Part shown: in pieces, positions 23,691 through 36,094 of the stretch
Layout of the letters: every line of letters starts with the position of its first letter
Numbering within the stretch: the first letter of the stretch is position 1
NCBI RefSeq assembly: GCF_022965805.1
Contig: NC_133108.1
Coordinates: forward strand, 41,610,051-41,674,050
From: Primulina eburnea
Lineage: Eukaryota > Streptophyta > Magnoliopsida > Lamiales > Gesneriaceae
Direction: 5' to 3'
DNA length: 64,000 nt
Notes under the pieces: generated by a model
What the model saw: the letters and a program-made list of their open reading frames with translations, nothing else
Told to the model about the DNA's origin: nothing
Databases searched by the model: none
Program-made: the position numbers and the translations under genes

Positions 23691-24594
23691 TTCAAACTAT
23701 ATCTTATTGTTTAGATTGTCAACTGGTTGAAAATATCATTAGAAATATTGAAACGTCTTTCACACTTTTCACGTGGTTAGTATTTATAACCGTTTGAGAA
23801 AATCTTTCAACCGTGTAAAAATGATTGAAAACAAATTTTAAAAGCAAATTTTGAGTATTATAGGTTATATTTTATTATCAATTATTATTATTTCATTAGT
23901 TTTGATAATATTTTGACGAGTTAGTCATAAATATTTTAAATTGACAATTATTTGTCCTTAGTGTGCTTCACTTATATAAATTATGATTTATGCATTTACA
24001 AAATCCATAATCTGGTTGATTTTTAGGTTATTATACCTTATACGTGGTTCTTTAGGTTATTATACCTTATACGTGGTTCTTAGATAAATATATTTTCAAA
24101 ATTTGTTTCAGTTCAATTCATTCTATATATTATGCTAATTATAATTTATTATATAACATAAAATTAACGACTTGAATTTCAATTTGAGAAACAATTTTGA
24201 AAGTAAAGTATATAAGTTCTTTATTAATTTATTCGTCTATTATGACAAAAGACTAAATCAATATAAATAAAAAAATGAATCAAATTATTTTTAAAAAAAA
24301 TCAAATTTTAATTTTTATTAAATAATTAATATTTACGTGCATCGCACGTGCTTCTTGCTAGTGAACCATAAATATCTCATCATCATATTTTTTAAACACC
24401 AAACCGTTCCGCTTTCCCGTTCCGTTCCGCTTTCCCGTTAAATCGCCGATAAAATGTCGAAGAACAGCGCTACAAAACAATATCCGCTTTGCCCCGGAAC
24501 TTTGGAACGGTGGTCACCATTCCCGTTCCGTTCCGGCGAACCATGGTCAGGTCCTTATTAGTACTGTTCTTGGTGAGACAAGGAAGAAAGAAAT

Positions 24595-25718
24595 TCAATC
24601 AGAATAAAGTCCTGAAGCTTTGGCTTCAACCTTCAATGTTCTCAGGTATTGAATTGTTTTACCAATAAAGGCAACTGGATTGTTACCTTGTAAATTTGGG
24701 AGTGTGCACTGCAACCTGCTCAGTGTTTCCTGTACTCTTTCTTTCCTTTTGTTGCAAGACAAGAAACCAAATTCTTCTGAACTAAAGTTGTCTCTACAAG
24801 TGGATTCTGCTTCGTCATCCAAAGTAGTGCATGTATAGTTTTCCGCAGAGCTGCGAGTGCGCCTTAGAAATGGTAAATCACAATTTCCATCCAAAAGCTT
24901 CTGCCTTTTCGTTGGCCCAGTAAAACTGTTGGCATCTTCACATGTTTCTTCACACGTTTGATTGTGGGTCATTGTACTAGGTGAACGACCTGTGCTCATT
25001 TCTTCATCATCCTTTAAATAATCGCTGTCGCTATCGGAACAGAGCAAAGCATTCAATTCTTCGGTGTCTTTAAGAATTTCATGATCCATATCATTTCGTG
25101 AGTGATCTTCTATCCGTTCATCATTCATAATGGGATTCAAAGGATGGAAAATTTTCATGGGTTCTTCCTCGATTTGGTTGTTTTCTGCAAGGGCACCAAA
25201 CAAGCTCCATCTTGAATGGGGTTCTCCATCATAGAACCATATACAAAGGTAGTTATACTTGTATCACCTGACTGGTCAAATACAAGAAATCTCTTCTGAG
25301 GAGGTGCAGCACCATTTTTAGGACTTCTTTTTTGTTCCAAATGAATGGTGTCTGAAAGAAAATTCTCTCTGGATGCAGAATATAAAATGGAAGTAAAGCT
25401 TGGATGTAATCCATGCGAGAGGTGAAATGAGTTAAGTGCGTGAGAGCTATTTAGTTCGCTTGCCTTCAACTGTTGCATTTCAGAAGATGGAAACGAGGGA
25501 CCAATTCTCATCGTAGGATACTCAACAGAGTAAAGTTTCCTGTTAGCACTAAACAACTTAAACGATGAATTTTTAGATATTAAACATGAATTTTCAGGTG
25601 GGTGACTCGATTTGAAAGCCCAACAAATTAGAAAACGAATTTTCATGTTTGTGTCCTCAAAAAAAACCAACATAAAAAAGTAGAAACTGAAACAAAATTG
25701 AAAACGAGATATCAACAT
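24595..25718 (-). pseudogene. SAC51/bHLH143-145-like transcription factor gene with a frameshift
   Basis: SACL genes encode atypical bHLH proteins linked in Arabidopsis to thermospermine and xylem development. The 5' frame (from 25718) contains the family's PQKRFLVFDQSGD motif. The 3' frame (from about 25203) contains the acidic EELNALLCSDSDSDY, the STMTHN motif, GPTKRQKLLDGN and the C-terminal helix-loop-helix (ERVQETLSRLQ ... IGKTIQYLRTLKVEAKASGL). The two frames are offset by one base around a short homopolymer at 25198-25200. A missing base there explains it, whether by mutation or assembly error. The N-terminus is diverged and its start is uncertain. An intron may lie just upstream (acceptor near 25694). 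The conserved upstream ORF of this family was not found. Confidence 0.75.
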
Positions 25719-28365
25719 GAACCAGAAAGATTTTGAGATCGTGAGACAGTTACCTGAAGTTGTACCATAAAGTTAACATTGAATTGAAATTAACATAAGT
25801 TTAAGGAAATATAAAACTAGAATAAGCATATCTGTCTAATTAATGAATAATCAAAACCAACTTCTACTGAATATTTGCCTACTCTCTGCCATAAGTGACA
25901 ATACAACAAAAAAATCTATCATATTTACAATGAAACTCTCTCAACCTCATAGGCTCATTTTTTTCTGACCTCATAATTCAGAAACAAAATATCAAACACA
26001 TATCATGTACGATTTCCAGAAACGTATCTGCTTTAGACATTTCACCGGACATACAGGAGTCGACCTCAAGTTTTCAGTTTCACCCAACAAATAATAACAC
26101 TAGGCAGCCATCACAAACACTCCAGCACTACCTAAAATTACAATCCATGAGCTCAGTTGGTTCGAAACTTAAAATCAGCTATTTTGGCCCTTTTCTTTTT
26201 TACATCAGAGATCAATAGCTATCGTATACAAACATTTCCTCTTTGACGTTACAGCACCATATTCCCTTACATGGCCGTTTGACTCATATAGCAGAGAGAA
26301 ACAGGAGAGATGTTTCTCTCCGCTAATTGAATCCTCCAAATAGCAATTTAAAAAATCAAAATTGCTACAATTTAGATATTATTTGGTGGTTCCGTCAAAC
26401 AAATATCCAGAGATAAACCAAATCGAAAACCAAAAATCAACATGAACCAAACAGATTGTCAGAGACAGGCTAGAAGCCGTGCCTTTTTGCTATAGTGGTG
26501 TGAAAAGACATCGAACCAAAAGCCCACAAAGTGAGCCTATTCATGGTCTCCCAAAAATAGAATATATAGAAATTCGAAAAGCCAAACCAAACAGCAACAA
26601 CGAACTACTATCTACAAAAAACAAAGAGATTTGAGAGGAAGAATTGTGAATCTTTACCTTGTGTGGAAGACTTTGGAATCGATAGCCCGACATGCAAAGA
26701 TTGGGCGGTAAGATCAGGAACGAAGGCCCCAGCAGCGAAAATCTAAGAACATAGTAAATTTGAGTTGGGGAATGAGAAATACGGTGAATTGAGAGCCGTG
26801 GAAAGAGCAACGTGAAACATGATGTTGGTGACTTGAGATGCGGAATGAGAAACAGATAAATCTGTAATATTACTACTTCGTAGAAAAGAGAAAAATAGGA
26901 AAAAATGTTGGTGTCCTTGGAAAAAGTTTTTAAAGTTGGTTTCCTTGGAATCTAAAATCATCTGTTAGTACCCATGTAGAATCACCTCGCTAAACCCAAT
27001 TCATTCCTTTATGGGTATGAATTCGTGGGAGTGGCCATACATAGATTCCTGGCTATGTGGTCTTTTTTAAATATTGTTATCACAGCGTCCGACCAAACAT
27101 ATATGGGAACCCCAATATGATCACATATCTTGGATTTGAAAATGTGAAAACATAAACTCAGCACACGTTATGTTATTCGTAACCTCGGTAAACTGAGTAA
27201 CCCTGTAGTAAAAAGTAACCAAGCACAGACATCACATGACCTCGACCATAATGAGATACTAAATACCCTAAGGACTATGCGCTTCAAGGTGAATCTAAAA
27301 GACAACTATTATAGCGATATCAATCTAATATTTAGCTTCAACACTAAAAAATATTAGAAAGATAGTTCTCAGACTAGTAGTTTTCAATCTTCAAACAGAC
27401 CCACATTTCTAGGGAAAGCAAACAGATTCAACAAGAAAAAAGAAAAAGTTCATAACCCTGTGAGACCACCAACTCCGATTTGTCAAGCAATCGACTGAAA
27501 GATAAAAATAAGAAAATAACGACACAATCATTTAGAACTCGGTGGCAAATTCATTTGCAAGGGTTTTTTGTCGAATCTGAATGCAGAGAACATTTAATTT
27601 AATAAAGAAAATATGCAAATCAGGTTTCCAAGGTACCAGCCACAATATCATAAATCAAGAACACAATACTGACATGACTATATCACACGAATTCCTATAT
27701 TAAATTAGATTAAAATCATCACTATGACTGACATAATTAGGATAGAGACAGGAGGAAGTTGTTCATATAAATAACTCACCTTCGAATCATATGAAAGTTA
27801 CTTCACAATATTTAATAAAATTTAATCTGATTGCGTAACCATCCAAGTACGCATGCTATTGCAGCTTTAATTCAGGTAAAACTCGATGCATTTAACAATA
27901 ACAGCAGAAGCAACGCTTAATAATGTCACCGATGAGAGTGAAATGAAATTAATTCAAGACCAAGTGCATACGTATGAGTTGAGAAAGGCGAAGGAGAAAA
28001 ACATTGACCCGAGCTCGCTTCGAACATATCATTAGCTGCTCCAAAAAGTTTCGAACACGCCCAGGCTCACCTGTAGATCAAACAACCGTAATTTCATTCT
28101 AGGATTCCTTGACAAACACAATACAGGAGCCTATCGTCAGCCTACCAACAAAATCTGATTATAATCTAGAAAAAAAGAAATTAAGTACCGAATTTAAGAA
28201 TTTCGGAATTCCATTTCATTGCACCAAACCAAAATCCGGATACACATTCATCAGAAATGAAACACAGCTCCAATAGTTAACCATCTACATTATATTCTGC
28301 GCACATTGATCAAGCACAACCCTATCGAAACATATAATTTACACAAACTTCCTAAACCTAGATCC
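25719..28365. other. 5' leader region of the SACL-like gene and intergenic DNA
   Basis: On the minus strand a good donor (CACAAG followed by GTAAAG near 26657) could end a 5' untranslated exon near 26660-26810. The remaining sequence up to the H4 stop codon has no convincing gene. The segment just below 28366 is the H4 3' flank. Confidence 0.35.
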
Positions 28366-28800
<435 letters not shown>

Positions 28801-29440
28801 GCCTTCCATCGACAGTGGAGGACATGATCCACGTTTTTTATCATATACTACATGGACCGTCGATAAGGAACAGATCGATGTATGTGAGTTTGTTTGTAAT
28901 TTGAATACACGGATCGTGGTTTTGTCGTGATTGAAATTATTGATTTTTAATTTTTTTAATACACTGTTTGCGTTCAAAGTTTAAGGACTTGTTTTTAAAA
29001 AACAAAAACAAAACCAGTTTAAGTACTTGTTTGCTTCGAATATTTGAGCATTTTATTATATTTATTTTTATACAGAAACACGTTGAATAAGTTTCGAGTT
29101 ATTTATGAATGGAATCTAACTCATCTTAAATTTAATTACATATATATTGATTGATTTCTAGGTATAATGATGAATAGTAAAATATAAACTTTTTATTGAT
29201 AATATAAAATCACATCCTCCATTTTTGTTTACAATTGATATGTCTCACAGATAAAGATTCGTAAAATCGTCTCACAAAAGACATATTCATATTATTTTTT
29301 ATTCTAAAGCCCCCGTTCATTCTTCGAGCATTCTTGCAAACTTGACAGCTGATTCCTAAACTTCAAATCATATTTTTCATGATACCAAATTCAAATACAA
29401 GCCTTAGTTTGTCCTCCTTATAGTCAATAATACGCCAAAC
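28801..29440. other. Intergenic DNA upstream of H4
   Basis: AT-rich, no gene seen. It contains a partial MITE copy (29237-29288). Confidence 0.4.
29237..29288 (-). repeat. Partial MITE copy
   Basis: One end of the family is recognisable: TGTCTCACAGATAAAGATTC and ATCGTCTCACAAAAGACAT. Confidence 0.5.
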
Positions 29441-30800
29441 AAATTCGATGGTTCGAATTGCAGAAAGTGACAATAAAATATGTTTTTTTATCTCACCACC
29501 TTGAATCTTGCAAGGTTCTCAGCAAAGATGCTCCCAAACCAGTTGTGGTCGACGGAGATGTAAAGACTGTTAGTACTATCGATGCATGGCACCATTCAGA
29601 TTTATTGCGTATAAATTATGTACTGAATGGTCTCAATGATTCAGTATATAATATGTATAGTGAATACAAGACGTATCGTGAATTGTGGGAGTTTCTAGAT
29701 CAAAAATACAAAACCGATAATGTCGAGGCCAATAAATTTATCGTTGGCTGATTCTTGGACTACAGTATGGTCGACTCTAAAACTGTGATCAGTTAGGCTC
29801 GAGAACTCCGAGTGATCCTGCATGATATTCATGCGGAGATCATGGTGTAGAGCGAAACTTTCCAATTGCGGCTATCATCGAAAATGAGATGAATGTAGAG
29901 GAAAGTGGTTATTAGGCTTCGTCTTAAATAAAACAACAATGTATCCAAAATAAGGTTTCTCAATACTATTGTGGCTATGGCCAAAATTTTCGAACATGGA
30001 CAAAGATCAAAGATAGATAAATTTACTGGTGGATATATGTTCCAAGTTGGGACCTAAGAATGATACGTTAAAGAAATTTTTTTTATATGAAATGCTACAA
30101 TTGTGACAGTATGGACCACTAGACTTCTAAATGCAAAAGGCCGAAAAGAATATAGCTATGTGATATAATGACTATTAAGCTCATGATTAATGAAGAGAAT
30201 TCTTCTGCTAACTTGCTTAAGTTTTTTAATTTGAGACGTGATAAAATATGACATGTTAATTATGTTACTATTCATATATTGATTCACTTAAAAAATATTC
30301 AAACATTTCAAATCGATGAACAACACAAATTTGAAACATGTGTCAAGCAAAACTAACAAGATCATCTTTCCAAACCATTGAAAAAATAATGAACCCCTGA
30401 TCTAATTCATATAGATGTATGCAATTTAAAATGAGTGCAAAAACATTGCGAAAGTTAATATCTTATTACTTTTGTTGATGATATCACAAAATTTTGTAAT
30501 ACGTATCTTTTCAAAAGTAAAGATGTGGTGATAAAAAAATTTCATGTACAAAAGTGAAGTTGTAAGTCAACTTAACAAGAAAATGTAGGTGCTAAAATGT
30601 GACTATGGAGGTGAATATCAATTGTCATTTGCTGAATTTTGTGATCAACATGGTATCAGACACGAAAAAATTGCACATTATTCTCCTCGGCAAAATGACA
30701 TTGCAAGAGAAAAGAATCACACTTTGAAATAAATGATGAATGCACTGTTACTGAATTTTGGTTTACCATATAACATGTTGGGGAAATTGTTCTAACAACA
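29441..30800 (+). pseudogene. Decayed copia retrotransposon (gag, zinc knuckle, integrase pieces)
   Basis: An open frame at 29458-29751 encodes a copia gag-like piece (TIDAWHHSDLLRINYVLNGL, TYRELWEFLDQKY). Downstream, in shifting frames with stops, are a zinc-knuckle remnant (CYNCDSMDH near 30095) and an integrase piece (DYGGEYQLSFAEFCDQHGIR near 30605). Both LTRs and the RT region are not recognisable. It is an old relic, unrelated in age to the 7-12 kb element. Confidence 0.7.
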
Positions 30801-32939
30801 AATTAACTTTTAAATAAATTGTCCCTCCTCAATCCACATATAGTCTCAATATCTCATTCAAATATTCTCTTGCATTTCATATGATAGCTTATCAGTTGAT
30901 ATTCGTTGAGTTTTGATGATATATAAAAGTACGATTTGAGTTCACCAAATTAGTGAATTGGTACTTAGTTCGCTATCGGTTCAACTGTTTTATTCTAATA
31001 AATAGACGTATGCATTTATCATCAAGTACCCTGTGGAGATGACAAATCTATTTTAAGAATACTGTAGTTTTTGAGTAGGTCTCTTGTGAGACGGTCTCAC
31101 GAATCTTTATCTGTGAGACAGGTCAACCCTACCGATATCCACAACAAAAAATAATACTCTTAACATAAAAAATAATATTTTTTCATGGATGTCTCAAATA
31201 AGATATATGTCTCATAAAATACAATCCTTAAAACCGTCTCATACAAGTTTTTGCCGTAAGTTTTTACAAACATCAGTTTGTTTGTTTCGTTATTTTTCCC
31301 ATACAAATTAGTTTTGTTGGACTACATTCCTGGTGCTATTTTATGATATAGTTTTATTTTTATATATATTAATGCAACAGTTTTGACATACAACCTCTCT
31401 TTAAAGCGTGAGGTTCATCAACTCAACGAGAAACCTAGTTAATTTATTATCGATTTATTTTTTTTATTCGATGGTAAACATATTATGTCTAAAATTGATT
31501 TTATATTCTAATCAAGTTGTAAATTTTAGTTAGCAAATAATCACATTTATTTATTATACTCTGTATTGATTACATTATTTTGGCCTACAACCAATTGATT
31601 TTTATGAAATAAGATACAAAATAATATTTGATTGACTCGTTTAGTTATGTTTATTTGTATATAATATTTAGTTTTTTTATTTATTTTAAGAAAACGCAGA
31701 TATAAATAACTACAATGAACATAATAGATATTAGAATAATTCATTAATATTTAAATACAATTTTTTTGCAAAATATTAATTATTAAAGATTAGATATATA
31801 AACTCATTTTTTTAAATGAGGAGGACGGGTGGCTACTGCCACCAACGCCCACACCACCCATGCTCCGAAATGCACAAACGGACGAGTTGAGTGGGGCCCA
31901 ATCTCGCTCTTTCCCGACTGTACATAAACAAGCAAATGTGCGTTGTACGTGTCTACTTGCGCAAAGCAAACATTTTATCACTAATAATTAATAAAACAAA
32001 TCATTACCAAAATCTAACGTACGTGTTTTGATAATTATTTTAAAAAAGGAGTAAAATACAATCGATTATGAATCAATTTATCAACTTAAAATAATTAATG
32101 TATCAATTTATCAATAATTCATATACTCACCCAAACTTAACCAAAATTTGAAAAGCATGTAAAAGAAAAATAGAACTTCCGCACCGTTCCACAAACATCT
32201 TCGCCATTTGTCCTATTTTGTTTTTTAAATTTATTTGTCTTATTTTGTCGAATCCCAAAAAAATGTATTACTTTGGAATTACTTTTCATGTCTATTTTCC
32301 CAATAATTCAACATCCCTATCACTGTGTCAGCAATGTGGTGAGAAGGTTTTTCTAATTGGGGATTATTCACTTAATCTCTGTGGTGATTAAGTATCTATT
32401 ATTCGGTTCTATTTAATTGGTCTGAAAATTCTCATCTCAATTTCGCCGACATTAAATATTCATTCTGGTCCTATTTTATCGCTTAAAATAATCTAGAAAT
32501 GAGGTGGACTTGATATTTATTTCATCACCGATGCTTCAAATATTGGTTGAATTAACAAATAAAAAAGTCTTCAAATTCACTTAAAGAACATTGATACAAT
32601 ATTTTAATTACATATATAAATATTAATTTATTTAAACAATACAAATTTTTGTAATTCATGATTTTAATAAAAAATATACGAAATTATCATGAGATGACGA
32701 GTGTCATGAATTTAAGTTTTTTTAAAATTATTACACACAACCAAACCAAATATGTATTGTGGTGATAAAAATATTTGTATATAAATAATATAACATTTGT
32801 TCTAAATATCTATTTTTTTATTAATAGTATAAGAATAACAATAGTATATGATGAGCAAACCAATCTGTATTGCGGTGATAAAAATATAATAGTATTATTA
32901 CACAAATAACCAAACCACATAAATAATCTTCCACCATTA
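30801..32939. other. AT-rich intergenic DNA with a MITE
   Basis: There are no gene-like frames. It contains the MITE at 31073-31255. From about 32000 on it is plain AT-rich DNA leading to the HSC70 promoter. Confidence 0.45.
31073..31255 (+). mobile_element. MITE copy, 183 bp
   Basis: Starts GAGTAGGTCTCTTGTGAGAC and ends TTTTTGCC. Flanks are GTAGTTTTT (left) and GTAAGTTTTT (right), a target duplication differing by one inserted base. Confidence 0.85.
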
Positions 32940-33166
32940 AATACTTTTCCGCAACCATCTAACGGCTACGAATGATTCATTGGTTTATCGAACATTCTGG
33001 AACGCGAAAATCAATGACTTTGCATCCCCTATAAATATGCTCACACGCCGCTGGCATTTTCATTGAAGTAACCCTAGCTCTTACAAACGGCGATTTGGGG
33101 CTATTTTTTCTGAGTTTGCGATTCTTGTTTATAGTGAATTTGTATCTAGAACAGCGACAGGCTGAA
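32940..33166 (+). promoter_or_regulatory. HSC70 promoter with heat-shock element and TATA box
   Basis: GAACATTCTGGAA at 32990-33002 is a perfect three-unit heat-shock element (alternating GAA and TTC blocks). A TATAAATA box lies at 33030-33037 and an inverted CCAAT (ATTGG) near 32980. The start codon is about 130 bp downstream of the TATA box. The motifs suggest heat-shock-factor control. Confidence 0.75.
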
Positions 33167-36094
33167 ATGGCAGGGAAAGGAGAGGGTCCGGCGATCGGAA
33201 TCGATCTCGGAACGACGTATTCATGCGTCGGCGTTTGGCAACACGATCGCGTTGAAATAATCGCGAACGATCAGGGAAACCGGACGACGCCTTCTTATGT
33301 TGGTTTCACCGACACTGAGAGGCTCATCGGTGATGCTGCCAAGAATCAGGTCGCAATGAATCCGATTAATACTGTTTTCGGTAAGATTTGTTTTTGAAGC
33401 TGGCGATTTTTATCATTCAAAATGTTCTATGTTTCCTTGGATATTTATGTAGATCTGATTTCTCAAGTGGTTGGTTCTCGATATTGGTGTTACTTTGTTG
33501 GATGTGCTAAGTCTCTTGCTACGCGAGTCGTATTGGTTTTCTTAGTTTAGATTTGTGATTAAAACTAGTTCTTTTCTGTTGGCTCTTTGTCTATTTTATG
33601 TTGATTACTGTTTTTTTTTACGTAAAGTTCCATTGATGAATTCTAATATATAAGATAATCCTTCAGGATTTGTTTTAGGTTTTATTCTGAGTAAGTTCTT
33701 CCAGTAGTTTATGATAATCTAGAACCAACCTGGACGTACTAATTTAACCTTCTGAAACTAGATCCGTAGTGTTCTAGGTATGATGTAGCTCTTGTCTGTA
33801 TTCATGTGTTGATCTTACCCGATTACTTTATGATCATGCTTATAATTAAATGGATACAAAGTACTTTATTTGGTTAAGATCGCTTGAGTTTGAACCTTCT
33901 TGTTAGGAGCCATGGCCGGAGGATATGGTTGAATGCGCTGTGTGCAGATGACGACAATATTAAATGGAAACATAACAAGTTTGAACCTTCTTGTTAGTGG
34001 TTGTTTGTATAACATTAGACTCATCAACCATTTCCATTTTACGTTTTTGTTTCCCACCTTCTTAGGACAGGTTATGTTGTTTTTTGCCTCAACTTTTTGT
34101 TTCCAATTTGCCGCTGATTGTATTTTCTGTTAATGTCGGTGCCGTATTCCCGTCAGCTTTAGAAGAATGCCGTATGCGGTATGCCCGTCAGGTTTAGAAG
34201 AATCCCTTCTCTTATGCTTGTTTAGATGGGATCTTGCTATTGGTCTTTTTTGTTACGGGTTGTGTCTACTTGATATTCTATTCTCAGTTGATTAATATAT
34301 ATATATGATTAAGTTTAATTTTGATTGATGGAAGAAATGTATTTGCTTCTCTTTTTGGCAGATGCAAAGAGGTTGATTGGCAGGAGGTTTTCTGATACTT
34401 CTGTGCAGGGTGACATGAAGTTGTGGCCCTTCAAGGTTATTGCTGGACCAGGCGACAAGCCCATGATCGTTGTCAATTATAAGGGCGAAGAGAAACAATT
34501 TGCTGCTGAGGAGATCTCTTCCATGGTTTTAATTAAGATGCGGGAAATTGCTGAGGCATTCCTTGGTTCCACTGTTAAGAACGCTGTGGTTACCGTTCCA
34601 GCATACTTCAATGACTCTCAACGTCAGGCAACTAAAGATGCCGGTGTGATTGCTGGTATCAATGTTCTACGCATAATCAATGAACCCACAGCTGCAGCTA
34701 TTGCATATGGTCTTGACAAAAAGGCTACCAGTGTTGGCGAGAAGAATGTCTTGATTTTTGATCTTGGTGGTGGAACCTTTGATGTTTCTCTTCTTACCAT
34801 TGAGGAGGGTATATTTGAGGTGAAAGCTACTGCTGGTGACACTCACCTTGGAGGTGAAGATTTTGACAACAGAATGGTGAATCACTTTGTCCAGGAATTC
34901 AAGAGGAAGAACAAGAAAGACATCAGTGGTAACCCACGAGCATTGAGAAGATTGAGAACTGCCTGTGAGAGAGCGAAGCGAACCCTTTCATCCACTGCAC
35001 AAACCACAATTGAGATAGATTCTCTCTATGAAGGTATTGACTTCTACACGACCATTACCCGAGCCAGATTTGAGGAGCTCAACATGGATTTATTCCGGAA
35101 ATGTATGGAACCGGTTGAAAAGTGTCTGAGGGATGCCAAGATGGACAAGAGCACTGTTCATGATGTTGTCCTTGTTGGTGGGTCTACTAGGATCCCAAAA
35201 GTCCAGCAGCTGCTGCAAGACTTCTTCAATGGCAAAGAACTTTGCAAGAGTATCAATCCTGACGAGGCTGTTGCCTATGGTGCTGCTGTTCAAGCTGCCA
35301 TCTTGAGTGGTGAGGGTAACGAGAAGGTGCAGGATCTTCTTCTTCTCGATGTCACCCCTCTCTCCCTTGGCCTGGAAACTGCCGGAGGTGTCATGACTGT
35401 GTTGATCCCAAGGAATACCACCATACCCACCAAGAAGGAACAGGTTTTCTCCACGTACTCAGACAACCAGCCTGGAGTTCTGATTCAAGTTTTTGAAGGA
35501 GAGAGAACAAGGACGAGGGATAATAATTTGCTTGGTAAATTTGAGCTTTCCGGCATTCCCCCTGCACCCAGAGGAGTTCCACAGATCACCGTGTGCTTCG
35601 ACATTGATGCCAATGGGATCTTGAATGTATCAGCTGAGGACAAAACAACAGGTCAAAAGAATAAGATTACCATTACCAACGACAAGGGTAGACTTTCCAA
35701 GGAAGAAATTGAAAAGATGGTTCAAGAAGCCGAGAAGTACAAGTCTGAAGATGAGGAACACAAAAAGAAGGTAGAAGCAAAGAATGCACTCGAGAACTAT
35801 TCATACAACATGAGGAACACCATTAAGGATGAGAAAATAGCCTCTAAGCTCCCTGCTGCCGATAAGAAGAAAATTGAGGATGCGATTGATTCATCAATTC
35901 AGTGGCTGGAAAACAACCAACTTGCTGAAGCAGACGAGTTCGAGGACAAGATGAAGGAGCTGGAGAGCATCTGCAACCCTATAATTGCCAAGATGTATCA
36001 AGGTGCAGGTGGAGAGGCGCCTATGGATGATGATGATGGCCCTGCACCTTCGGGCAGCAGCGGTCCAGGTCCTAAGATCGAGGAGGTTGACTAA
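33167..36094 (+). CDS. HSC70: Cytosolic heat shock cognate 70 kDa chaperone
   Basis: An ATP-driven chaperone of cytosol and nucleus. Two exons, 33167-33380 and 34362-36094, give 648 amino acids, the usual length. The exon junction splits an Asp codon, the conserved intron position of plant HSC70 genes. The nucleotide-binding domain shows [28 protein letters not shown] and [16 protein letters not shown]. The substrate-binding domain follows, and the protein ends in EEVD, which marks the cytosolic form and binds TPR co-chaperones. The start [15 protein letters not shown] fits the family. The frame is intact. The promoter carries a heat-shock element, so the gene may be both constitutive and heat-induced. 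Confidence 0.97.
33887..33997. repeat. 20-bp direct repeat in the HSC70 intron
   Basis: AGTTTGAACCTTCTTGTTAG occurs at 33887-33906 and again at 33978-33997, 91 bp apart. A second imperfect pair (CCCGTCAGCTTTAGAAGAAT type) lies at about 34149-34168 and 34184-34203. Confidence 0.85.

Larger units (their letters stand above)
21753..24361 (+). mobile_element. Helitron-like element, composite and nonautonomous
   Basis: The right end has the Helitron signature: a short hairpin (ACGTGC-ATC-GCACGT, 24335-24349) followed by CTAG at 24358-24361 and then T. The left end starts TC (TCTATATACC) after an A, consistent with insertion between A and T. A second TC-type start (TCTATAAACC, also preceded by A) lies at 22650, suggesting a shorter element inside or tandem fusion. 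No Rep/helicase frame is present. The interior is very AT-rich and holds imperfect direct repeats (about 21830-22640) and a MITE (23510-23690). Confidence 0.65.
20910..24546. mobile_element. TIR DNA transposon (GGAACGG subterminal repeats) containing a Helitron
   Basis: The 19-bp sequence CCATGGTTCGCCGGAACGG at 20910-20928 recurs perfectly inverted at 24528-24546. Both ends carry clusters of GGAACGG/CCGTTCC words inside the TIR (20920-20960 and 24400-24535), as hAT-like nonautonomous elements often do. With the Helitron insertion (21753-24361) removed, the element would be about 1.0 kb. I cannot define a clear target duplication, so superfamily is uncertain. A minus-strand Tyr/Gly-rich frame lies at its left side. 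Confidence 0.7.

Noticed and set aside
34624..35582. Minus-strand open frames within HSC70 exon 2
   Set aside because: Antisense shadows of a conserved chaperone frame.
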